Source: Asaia bogorensis (GTDB lineage Bacteria; Pseudomonadota; Alphaproteobacteria; Acetobacterales; Acetobacteraceae). From it: 11,546 nucleotides of DNA. The notes below the pieces were generated by a model that was given only the letters and a program-made list of their open reading frames with translations, was not told where the DNA came from and did no database searches. The position numbers were made by a program, and so were the translations under genes. The stretch covers positions 1 through 11,546 of the forward strand of contig CAMCZJ010000087.1 in the NCBI GenBank assembly GCA_945886995.1. Direction: 5' to 3'. Every line of letters begins with the position of its first letter. Position 1 is the first letter of the stretch. This document shows positions 1 through 6,109 of the stretch, in pieces.

Positions 1-696
1 GTATCATCTTCCACCTCGCATGGCGTCTCACCCGCGATCTATCCCAATATCGGCTATGACCCGATGGCAGATTTCGCGCATATCGCGCTGCTGTCACGCA
101 CGCCCCCTGCCCTGCTGGTCACGCGCAATCATCCCGCGCGCAATATCCAAGAATATCTTGAATTGGGCCGGCGAGAACGTGAATTGACTCTGGCAGTAGC
201 GGCCATTGGCACCTCCTCCCATTTGGCCGGCGTGCGGCTTGGTCAGGCGCTGGGGGTTGAGGTGCGCTCGGTCGTCTATCGCGGTGTTGGGCCAGCGCTG
301 ACGGATGTGATTGCGGGTATTGTGCCAGGCATTATTGATAGCCTGCCTTCCGCGGTTGGGCATATCCGCAGCGGGTCGCTCCGCGCCTTGGCGCTGTTGA
401 GCGAAACCCGTTCGCCCCTTTTCCCTGATTTGCCCACCATGCGCGAAGCCGGGCTTGATGTGGTCTCCGCCGCCTGGTTTGGCATGTCCGCCCCGGCTGC
501 CACACCCGCTCCTATTCTGGCGTGGCTCACGCGTGAAACCCAGGCCATGTTGGCCGAACCGGAAACACGCGCAAAGCTTGAGGATTTGGGCGGCGCACCC
601 CCGCCATGGACGCCCGCCGAATACACCGCCTTCATCAGAAGCGAATTGGCAACGCTTGGTGCGCTAGCGCGGGCTGCCGGGATCAAACCGCAATAG
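1..696 (+). CDS. Bug/TctC-family periplasmic substrate-binding protein, C-terminal part (5' cut by window edge)
   Basis: The reading frame is open from the first base to the TAG at 694-696, giving 231 residues. Family members are usually about 320 residues, so roughly 90 N-terminal residues, including the signal peptide, lie outside the window. An ATG at 64 is internal: the codons before it already read as family sequence (SSTSHGVSPAIYPNIGYDP, matching the usual 'SSHAINPALYPKLPYDP' region). Later family signatures are the 'VYRGVGPALTDVIAG' ligand-loop region, the LRALAL segment, 'FPDLPTMREAGLDV' and 'WFGMSAPAATPAPI'. Proteins of this family are periplasmic receptors for carboxylates, often for tripartite tricarboxylate transporters, but many are orphans. 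Here no TctA or TctB is visible. It lies 73 bp upstream of a second, diverged receptor gene on the same strand, so the two may be co-transcribed. The family call is firm; the ligand is unknown. Confidence 0.93.
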   Translation, partial: VSSSTSHGVSPAIYPNIGYDPMADFAHIALLSRTPPALLVTRNHPARNIQEYLELGRRERELTLAVAAIGTSSHLAGVRLGQALGVEVRSVVYRGVGPALTDVIAGIVPGIIDSLPSAVGHIRSGSLRALALLSETRSPLFPDLPTMREAGLDVVSAAWFGMSAPAATPAPILAWLTRETQAMLAEPETRAKLEDLGGAPPPWTPAEYTAFIRSELATLGALARAAGIKPQ

Positions 697-754
697 GTTT
701 TTCATAGACCTCCCCGCTTGCACTCACGCGCCAATGCGTCAGGATGGCGTGAGG

Positions 755-760
755 GTGAGG
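755..760 (+). promoter_or_regulatory. Ribosome binding site that fixes the start of the second Bug receptor
   Basis: GTGAGG, within GAGGGTGAGG at 751-760, lies 9 bases before the ATG at 770. The protein beginning there starts directly with a signal peptide (MINRRTFGLAG). An in-frame ATG at 734 would add 12 charged residues in front of the signal sequence and has no comparable purine-rich site upstream. I therefore prefer 770. Confidence 0.6.
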
Positions 761-769
761 AAACGCATC

Positions 770-1735
770 ATGATCAACCGTCGCACATTTGGCTTGGCAG
801 GGCTGCCATTTCTGATCAGGCCAGCCATGGCGCAGGCATGGCCATCGCGCCCCATTCGCCTGGTGGTACCCTGGCCGCCGGGCCAAGCAACAGATCAGGT
901 CGGTCGCTTGATGGCGCAGCGCCTTTCGGAAACATTGGGTCAACCGATTGTGCCGGAAAATCGCCCCGGCGCGGGGGGCAGCATCGGTACGGATATCGTC
1001 GCGAAAGCCGTGCCAGATGGTCATACGCTGCTTGCCGCTTCCATTGGCCCGATCAGCCTGGGGCCGTTGATCCATCGCACGCCTTATGATGTTGACCGCG
1101 ATCTGGCGCCGGTCGCACGGTTTTCCGGCTCACCCTATATCCTGGTGGCGCGCGCGGATTTCCCGCCACCCGATGCGCGCGCCCTGCTGGCTTTGCTGCG
1201 CGCCAATCCCGGCAAATACACCTATGCGTCTTCCGGCGCGGCAGGATCGCAGCATGTGCTGACCGCGCTTTTTCTTGCTCGTGCGAATGTTGACGCGCTG
1301 CATATCCCCTATCAGGGTAGCGGCCCCGCCATGGCGTCTGTGCTTGGTGGCCAGGTACATTTCGCTATCGAAACGCTCGCCGCTTCCGGCACGCTGATCC
1401 GCGAAGGCAAGCTCAAGGCCTATGGGTCCACCAGCGGGCGGCGCAGTCGCTTGGCACCTGATATCCCACCGCTGGCGGAGGCCGCCGATATGCCGGGCTA
1501 TGATTATACCGGCTGGATCGGCCTGATGGCCCCCGCCGCCACGCCACCCGCCATCATCGCGCAAATCGCAGGCGCCGTGGAACAAATCGCTGTACAGCCC
1601 GACACGCATGAGCGTCTGACCAATATCGGAACCGAGGCCTTCTTCGCCGGCCCGGATGCTTTCCGACAGGTTTTGGCGGAGTATCGCGCAAATTTCGAAG
1701 CTGTCATTCGTCAGCTTGGCATTCGCGCAGAGTAA
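770..1735 (+). CDS. Bug/TctC-family periplasmic substrate-binding protein, complete
   Basis: This is a 321-residue periplasmic receptor of normal family length, using the ATG at 770. Residues 1-21 or 1-23 form a signal peptide with a twin-arginine-like start (R4 R5 T F G) and a hydrophobic core, with cleavage probably after AMA or AQA; the mature protein begins near WPSRPIRLVVPWPPG. Family motifs seen are the first-strand 'LVVPWPPG' with Asp42 in the following helix, 'VPENRPGAGGSIG' at 61-73, the DGHTLL segment, 'HIPYQGSGPAMASVLGG' and 'WIGLMAPAATPPAI'. It is a distant paralogue of the receptor immediately upstream. Its stop is 21 bp before the ThDP enzyme gene, so co-transcription is likely and the ligand may be the enzyme's substrate or a precursor. 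That link is inference. No transporter membrane subunits are visible. The substrate cannot be read from the sequence, although carboxylates are usual for the family. Confidence 0.93.
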   Translation: MINRRTFGLAGLPFLIRPAMAQAWPSRPIRLVVPWPPGQATDQVGRLMAQRLSETLGQPIVPENRPGAGGSIGTDIVAKAVPDGHTLLAASIGPISLGPLIHRTPYDVDRDLAPVARFSGSPYILVARADFPPPDARALLALLRANPGKYTYASSGAAGSQHVLTALFLARANVDALHIPYQGSGPAMASVLGGQVHFAIETLAASGTLIREGKLKAYGSTSGRRSRLAPDIPPLAEAADMPGYDYTGWIGLMAPAATPPAIIAQIAGAVEQIAVQPDTHERLTNIGTEAFFAGPDAFRQVLAEYRANFEAVIRQLGIRAE

Positions 1736-1756
1736 GACAGGATAGGAGAGAGACCC

Positions 1757-3436
1757 ATGACCAAGACCGTCGGCTATATGCTGGCAGAAAGCCTCGCGGC
1801 GCATGATATTGACATCATCTATTGCGTGCCGGGGGAAAGTTATCTTGGCCTGACTGATGCGCTTAGCGAATTCCCCGATATCAAGCTGGTAGTCTGCCGA
1901 CATGAAGGTGGTGCGGGCTTCATGGCCGCCGCCGATGGCCGCATGCGCAATGGCCGCGCTGGTGTGGCGCTGGTCTCACGCGGGCCGGGGGCGACCAACG
2001 CCATGATCGCGCTGCACACCGCCTATCATGATGCAACGCCGCTGGTGATGCTGATCGGCCATGTGGAACGCAAGGATATCGGCCGGCTTGCGCTGCAGGA
2101 ACAGAATTATTCTCGGCTTTTGTCGGACATCACCAAGGGTGTGTTTGAAGTCATTGAACCAATCCAGGCGAGTGAGACCATTGCGCGCGCCTTCCATTTG
2201 GCTGAATCCGGCACGCCAGGCCCGGTGGCCGTGATCCTGCCCGAAGACATTTTTGACGCGCCTGCCGAAGGCCCTGTGGTGAAGCCGCGCGCCATGCCTT
2301 TGGCTGGCCCCAGGGCTGAGGATTTGGACCAGCTCGCGGAATTGCTCGCCAATGCAGAACGCCCGCTGGTGTTGGTGGGCGGTGCGCTCGCGACCCATGG
2401 CGAGGATGCCTCCGCCGAATTGAACCGGCTGGCCGAGGCATGGACACTGCCGATCAGCCCAACCCATCGCCGCCCGCATCTGTTTGATGCCGATCATCCG
2501 AATTACGGCGGCTATATGGGCATTCGTGTGCCGAAACCACTGATTGAGGAAATGAAAAAGGCCGATCTGATGATCTGCCTTGGCGAACGCATGTCGGATT
2601 CAATCAGCCAATCCTATAGCTTCCCCGCAGCACCCGAACCGCAGTTGACCATGGTGCAGGTCTGGCCGGATGCGAATGAAATTGGCCGCGTCTGGCGCGT
2701 GGATTTGCCGATTGCGGCTGATCCGCTTGCAGTGATTCGCGGCCTTCTGGCGCGCAATGCCCCGGAAGCGACTGAGGCGCGCAAGCGCTGGGTCTCTGGC
2801 CTTAATGCCATTCACCGCAAATTGCTGGCACCCGAATGGGACAAGATGGAAGATGGCGTGAATTTCGGCGCGGTCTGCGCGGCGGCGGCGCGGCATGTGC
2901 CGCGTGATGCGGCGATCACTTCAGATGCTGGGAATTTCTCGTCCTTCTTGCATCGCTATTTTCCCTTCCGGCAAACGCAGTGTTTCCTCGCTTCCGTGGT
3001 TGGCGCCATGGGGGCGGCAGTGCCGATGGCGGTTGCCGCGGCCTTGCGGCGCAAGGGCAAGCGCGCGGTGGCCTTTGTGGGTGATGGCGGGATTCTGATG
3101 ACCGGGAATGAAATCGCGACCGCGGTGCGCGAAGGTGTCGCGCCGGTGATCATCCTTTCGGATAATTCCTGCTACGGCACCATCGGCATGCATCATGAAG
3201 GCCGTTATCCGGGCCGCGCCTATGATGCCGCGATCCGGCTTTCCAACCCGGATTTCATCGCCTGGGCCAAGGCCTTTGGTGCTGCGGCGGTTTCCATCGA
3301 AACCGAAGATCAGATTGAGGCAGCGCTTACGGAAGCCTTCGCAATCACGGATCGGCCGGTGTTGGTGCATGTGAAGTCATCCGCCATGCAGGCCTCCGCC
3401 TGGCGCAAAAGGACCATGCCGCTGCCGACTGCTTGA
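1757..3436 (+). CDS. Thiamine-diphosphate-dependent enzyme, acetolactate synthase/decarboxylase superfamily, substrate unknown
   Basis: A 559-residue protein with the three-domain layout of the IlvB-like ThDP enzymes. The N-terminal pyrimidine-binding domain (about 1-165) carries the conserved cofactor-activating glutamate, Glu50, in 'VCRHEGGAGFMAAADG'. A middle domain (about 185-335) contains 'LVLVGGAL' and 'LMICLGERMSDS'. The C-terminal pyrophosphate domain (about 365-545) has the metal-binding motif starting at GDG 442-444 and ending at D469-N470, so D443 and N470 are the expected Mg ligands. The ATG at 1757 has a good AGGAGA site at 1743-1748. True acetolactate synthase catalytic genes usually sit beside a small regulatory subunit gene, which is absent, and the usual 'RHEQGA' reads RHEGGA here. 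I read it as a catabolic or side-pathway 2-oxoacid decarboxylase or carboligase rather than the branched-chain amino-acid enzyme. It follows two solute receptors, suggesting metabolism of an imported acid. Superfamily certain; reaction unknown. Confidence 0.92.
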   Translation: MTKTVGYMLAESLAAHDIDIIYCVPGESYLGLTDALSEFPDIKLVVCRHEGGAGFMAAADGRMRNGRAGVALVSRGPGATNAMIALHTAYHDATPLVMLIGHVERKDIGRLALQEQNYSRLLSDITKGVFEVIEPIQASETIARAFHLAESGTPGPVAVILPEDIFDAPAEGPVVKPRAMPLAGPRAEDLDQLAELLANAERPLVLVGGALATHGEDASAELNRLAEAWTLPISPTHRRPHLFDADHPNYGGYMGIRVPKPLIEEMKKADLMICLGERMSDSISQSYSFPAAPEPQLTMVQVWPDANEIGRVWRVDLPIAADPLAVIRGLLARNAPEATEARKRWVSGLNAIHRKLLAPEWDKMEDGVNFGAVCAAAARHVPRDAAITSDAGNFSSFLHRYFPFRQTQCFLASVVGAMGAAVPMAVAAALRRKGKRAVAFVGDGGILMTGNEIATAVREGVAPVIILSDNSCYGTIGMHHEGRYPGRAYDAAIRLSNPDFIAWAKAFGAAAVSIETEDQIEAALTEAFAITDRPVLVHVKSSAMQASAWRKRTMPLPTA

Positions 3437-3448
3437 GAATACTTGGAT

Positions 3449-3477
3449 CGGGCCCGCGATAATTCTTTGCGGGTCCG
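3449..3477 (+). terminator. Possible transcription terminator after the ThDP enzyme gene
   Basis: An inverted repeat starts 12 bases after the stop codon. The arms are CGGGCCCGC (3449-3457) and GCGGGTCCG (3469-3477), which form a 9-bp GC-rich stem with one G-T wobble around an 11-base AT-rich loop. The bases after the stem are CTCTCTTA, only modestly T-rich. It may be a weak intrinsic terminator or a 3'-end stabilising hairpin. Confidence 0.5.
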
Positions 3478-3479
3478 CT

Positions 3480-3705
3480 CTCTTACATGGCCTTAATTTA
3501 ATGCTACAGCAATTCAAGCGTCAGATATCCATAAGGTTGCGCTTCTTTTTATCTGAATCGAAATATCTGCACATTTAGAAAGCACAAATTGTCTGGTTCG
3601 CGTTAAATGCTCGAAAAACATTCTGACCTAAACTGATCCCCGTACGAAGCTGCTGACGCGGAGTTTCGTCATCAGTTCAACCTCGTCGCAAAGGGAAAGT
3701 ATAGG
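3480..3705 (+). promoter_or_regulatory. AT-rich promoter and leader region of the TorF-like porin gene
   Basis: This stretch, especially 3485-3630, is clearly richer in A and T than the flanking genes and has no credible coding frame. It must hold the promoter of the porin gene, since a hairpin precedes it and the next gene upstream ends at 3436. Candidate -35-like hexamers are TTGCGC (3537-3542) and TTGTCT (3589-3594), but neither has a convincing -10 partner at 16-18 bases, so I do not assign an exact promoter. The ribosome binding site is probably AAGGGA at 3691-3696, 9 bases before the ATG. Confidence 0.4.
3650..3675 (+). promoter_or_regulatory. Predicted 5'-UTR hairpin upstream of the porin gene
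   Basis: CTGCTGACG (3650-3658) and CGTCATCAG (3667-3675) can pair as a 9-bp stem with one mismatch around an 8-base loop. It ends 15 bases before the probable ribosome binding site. Hairpins in this position in outer-membrane protein mRNAs can affect stability or access by small RNAs. Here the function is only a suggestion; the pairing itself is visible. Confidence 0.35.
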
Positions 3706-4443
3706 ATGATCAGAAAACTAATGGCGCTGGGTTTCGCGCTCGGCCTCGTTTCAACCCCTGCACTTGCTCAAGTTGAATTGGGCAATGGCTTTTCGGTGAC
3801 CGGCTCCGCAGTCGGTCAGACCGATTACATGTTCCGCAACATCAGCCAGACCCGCAATCGCCCCGCGGCGCAGGGCAACCTGGAACTTTCCCACGAAAGC
3901 GGCTTCTATATCGGCGGCTTTGTCAGCAATGTCACTTTCGTAGGCACCGATGCGCGCCAGGAAGTGGATGGGCTTGCGGGCTTTCGCTTTGAACTGAGCG
4001 GCCTGAAGGTTGATATCGGTGGCGTCTATTATTCCTACCCCGGCTATACCGCCCAGCCCGGCCAGTATGATCTCGCCTTTGCAGAAGGCGTGATGAAGCT
4101 GTCTTATGAAATTGAGCCGGTGACACTGCTTGGCACCGCTGCCTATTCGCCGGATTTCTTTGGCAGTTCAGGCGATGGCGTCTGGCTTGAAGGCGGTTTT
4201 GACTGGAAGACGCCGGTTTTTGATGTCACGCTTTCTGGCCGTCTTGGCTATCAATGGATTGAACGCAATAGCCGCTTCGGTGCGCCCGATTACCTGGCCT
4301 ATGGCGTGTTCCTGCAGCGTGAGATTGCGGCAGGCTTTTCCGCCAGTGTCGGCTATTACGGCACCGATATCAGCCAGAAGGAATGCCTGGATCTCAAGAT
4401 CTGCAGCAACCGCTTCATGGCTGGCCTTACCTGGAAGTTCTGA
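3706..4443 (+). CDS. TorF-family putative porin (TIGR02001-type outer-membrane protein)
   Basis: A 245-residue outer-membrane beta-barrel candidate. Residues 1-21 are a clean Sec signal peptide (basic MIRK start, hydrophobic core, TPALA before Gln22). The mature part has the recognisable family pattern: 'VTGSAVGQTDYMFRNISQT' near the start, 'ESGFYIGGFVSNV', an acidic 'QEVDGLAGF' segment, then 'VDIGGVYYSYPG', followed by alternating polar and hydrophobic strands rich in Tyr, Gly and Phe. It ends in WKF; a C-terminal aromatic residue is the usual BAM recognition signal for barrel insertion. Two cysteines near the end (in KECLDLKICS) could form a disulfide. The family's substrates are poorly defined, so 'porin' is a family name, not a shown activity. 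It stands alone, with its own leader and a strong terminator, so it is probably monocistronic. The ATG at 3706 is supported by the signal peptide and the AAGGGA site. Confidence 0.88.
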   Translation: MIRKLMALGFALGLVSTPALAQVELGNGFSVTGSAVGQTDYMFRNISQTRNRPAAQGNLELSHESGFYIGGFVSNVTFVGTDARQEVDGLAGFRFELSGLKVDIGGVYYSYPGYTAQPGQYDLAFAEGVMKLSYEIEPVTLLGTAAYSPDFFGSSGDGVWLEGGFDWKTPVFDVTLSGRLGYQWIERNSRFGAPDYLAYGVFLQREIAAGFSASVGYYGTDISQKECLDLKICSNRFMAGLTWKF

Positions 4444-4472
4444 AACTCCTGAATTTCAGGTCAAGCTTTACG

Positions 4473-4507
4473 AACCCGCCCCGGCCATCAGTCTGGGCGG
4501 GTTTTTC
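4473..4507 (+). terminator. Rho-independent terminator of the porin gene
   Basis: AACCCGCCC (4473-4481) and GGGCGGGTT (4495-4503) form a perfect 9-bp stem with a 13-base loop, and the T tract runs through 4502-4506. It begins 29 bases after the porin stop codon. A smaller inverted repeat (CCTGAA/TTCAGG, 4448-4460) lies between stop and terminator. Read on the - strand the stem is not followed by a T run, so it is expected to end + strand transcripts only, although the oppositely oriented monooxygenase gene ends only 15 bases beyond the T tract. Confidence 0.85.
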
Positions 4508-4521
4508 ATGTCCCGAATGCG

Positions 4522-5952
4522 TCACTCCGCAGTGATCCGGCTCGGATCAAGCACCACCTGAGGAATGTCATAACGGCGCAAATCGCCGTAAAGCCGCGGC
4601 AGATCGGCTTCGAACAAGCCGCGTGTGATGCCCGCAGCAAGCCGAGGTGCCGCGATGGTCATGGCATTGATAGACGCACCGGCAGGACCAAAGGACATGG
4701 TGGTGCCAATGCCAAACAGATGGATGTCACGGATCCAGGGCGTCTGCCCCGCGTGCTTTTCCACAAAGGCATAATCCGGCGCCAGATAGGGGAATTCCCC
4801 AAGCCGTTCATTGGCTTCTTCAGCCGGTGGCGTATAGCAATCCGCCCAAAGGGCAATATTGCCCGCACAATCCCCAAGGGCCGGGATAAGCATTGGGTCC
4901 ATGCGCACGCCCGTGCCGCAAATCACGTAATCGGCCATGAAGGCACCGCGCGCTGTGTCCAACTCCACCCGCCCTTCCGTCACGCGCGCCCCGGTCCAAG
5001 GCCGCCCGACATGCATGATAAAATTGGGAAAGGCATTCACCCGCGCATAAGTATCCGCCGGAAAACCCTCACGCAGTCCAAGGATGTAGGACATGAAGCG
5101 CCAGCGCCATTCATCTGGCGCCTCGAAGATATGGCGCATGAAGCCGGCAAAGGTCAGCCAGCGATAGGGTTGGATAATCATGGGATCCGCTCGGCGGCAA
5201 AACAAATGCACTTCCGCCGCCCCGGCTTCCAGCGCCATGGCCGCATTGTCGAAGGCCGAGGCACCCGCGCCCAGCACCGCCAATACGCGGCCTTTCAGCG
5301 CCGCGAAATCAATCGCATCCGCGCTATGGGCACGCTTATCCGCCGGCAGCGCGCGCAGGAAATCCGGCATCCACCATTCGCCGATACCCTCCTGCCCTGT
5401 CGCCAGCACCACCTTGCGCGCGAGATAAGGTCCGGCCGAGCTTTCCACCCGAAGGCAGGGCAGCCCATCATCCGTGCGGGACGGTGAAATGCGCCCTGCC
5501 GTGACCCCGTTTTGTACCGGTAGTTCCAGGATGCGGCGCAACCAACTCAGGTAATCCTGCCAGGCTTCGCGGGGGATCATTCTCATCGCGGCGAAGTGTG
5601 CCGCGCCGAATTGCGCCTCATGCCAAGCCTGATAGGTCAGCGAAGGGATGCCGAGATCAGGCCCGTTCTGATCCTTCCATGAACGCAAGGTCGGCATGCG
5701 GGCATAGGTCACCCAGGGGCCTTCCTTGCCCTCCGGCGCGCGGTCCAACAGCAGGATATTGCTGACCTTGTCGCGCTTCAGTGCATGCGCCACCGCAAGG
5801 CCGCATTGCCCAGCGCCGATGATCAGGCAATCCAGCACCGGCGCGCCGCCGCTGGTTTTAGCCCCAAGCCAGGCGGCACGCGGATGGGCCACCAGTTCCT
5901 GATCGCGGCGAATATCGGCTTCAAGCTCGGTGAGATTGCGCGGGGCCGGCAT
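4522..5952 (-). CDS. FAD/NAD(P)-dependent oxidoreductase, flavin-containing monooxygenase-like
   Basis: A 476-residue soluble protein with two Rossmann dinucleotide-binding sites. The first, 'DCLIIGAGQCGLAVAHAL' (GAGQCG at 46-51), should bind FAD. The second, 'VLAVLGAGASAFDNAA' (GAGASA at 228-233), should bind NAD(P)H. Between them come 'GPWVTYARMPTLRSWK', 'GIPSLTYQAWHEAQFG' and the ATGQ segment (184-187), a layout seen in class B flavin monooxygenases and related reductases. The full FMO fingerprint (FxGxxxHxxxY/F) is only partly present, as AHSADAIDF around 208-216, so the hydroxylated substrate, and even whether it acts as a monooxygenase, is uncertain. The ATG at 5952 has a GAGGAG site about 11 bases upstream on the - strand. 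The gene converges on the porin gene and diverges from the glycosyltransferase. Neither neighbour suggests a pathway, so it is probably an independent unit. Confidence 0.87.
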   Translation of the reverse strand: MPAPRNLTELEADIRRDQELVAHPRAAWLGAKTSGGAPVLDCLIIGAGQCGLAVAHALKRDKVSNILLLDRAPEGKEGPWVTYARMPTLRSWKDQNGPDLGIPSLTYQAWHEAQFGAAHFAAMRMIPREAWQDYLSWLRRILELPVQNGVTAGRISPSRTDDGLPCLRVESSAGPYLARKVVLATGQEGIGEWWMPDFLRALPADKRAHSADAIDFAALKGRVLAVLGAGASAFDNAAMALEAGAAEVHLFCRRADPMIIQPYRWLTFAGFMRHIFEAPDEWRWRFMSYILGLREGFPADTYARVNAFPNFIMHVGRPWTGARVTEGRVELDTARGAFMADYVICGTGVRMDPMLIPALGDCAGNIALWADCYTPPAEEANERLGEFPYLAPDYAFVEKHAGQTPWIRDIHLFGIGTTMSFGPAGASINAMTIAAPRLAAGITRGLFEADLPRLYGDLRRYDIPQVVLDPSRITAE

Positions 5953-6109
5953 GAAGGGAAAAGCTCCTCTCGTTTAGTGAACAGCATCAAGGATTCCGAT
6001 GCAGGATGCAAAACCTTGGTCGGCCACTTACCTGAATTCCACCCGGGGCCATGTTTTCGCCCTATCTCGGTTGTTATCACCCCATGTACCCCCTGTTGAG
6101 GCTCCGCGC
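5953..6109. promoter_or_regulatory. Divergent intergenic region between the monooxygenase and glycosyltransferase genes
   Basis: With the glycosyltransferase starting at 6110, this 157-bp gap must carry promoters for both directions. A short inverted repeat GCATC (5984-5988) / GATGC (5998-6002), followed by another GATGC at 6006-6010, could be a regulator site, but it is too short to call. I see no GATC sites of the kind used in Dam/OxyR-controlled gtr promoters. If the glycosyltransferase instead starts at the ATG at 5999, the true gap is only 46 bp. Confidence 0.35.
6098..6101 (+). promoter_or_regulatory. GAGG ribosome binding site supporting a TTG start for the GtrB-like gene
   Basis: GAGG lies 8 bases before the TTG at 6110, which begins the protein seven residues ahead of the conserved SIVVPAYQEE strand, as in most relatives. 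The competing ATG at 5999 also has a respectable site (AAGGA, 5989-5993, spacing 5), so the start is not settled. Confidence 0.4.

Noticed and set aside
734..769. Upstream ATG giving a longer second Bug receptor
   Set aside because: It adds charged residues ahead of the signal peptide, while the ATG at 770 has a good ribosome binding site.
1130..1903. 257-codon open frame on the - strand across the second Bug receptor and the start of the ThDP enzyme
   Set aside because: Both + strand genes have clear family motifs over this stretch; the antisense frame has none and spans a gene boundary.
3437..3705. Possible riboswitch or small RNA gene in the AT-rich leader
   Set aside because: Apart from the two simple hairpins I see no conserved aptamer-like arrangement, and no terminator follows a candidate RNA inside the gap.
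4720..5487. 255-codon open frame on the + strand, antisense to the monooxygenase gene
   Set aside because: It is a GC-rich shadow of a well-supported flavoprotein gene; its translation is rich in Arg, His and Pro and matches no family I recognise.
5953..6109. Dam/OxyR-type phase-variable promoter, as known from some gtr clusters
   Set aside because: No GATC sites are present in this stretch.
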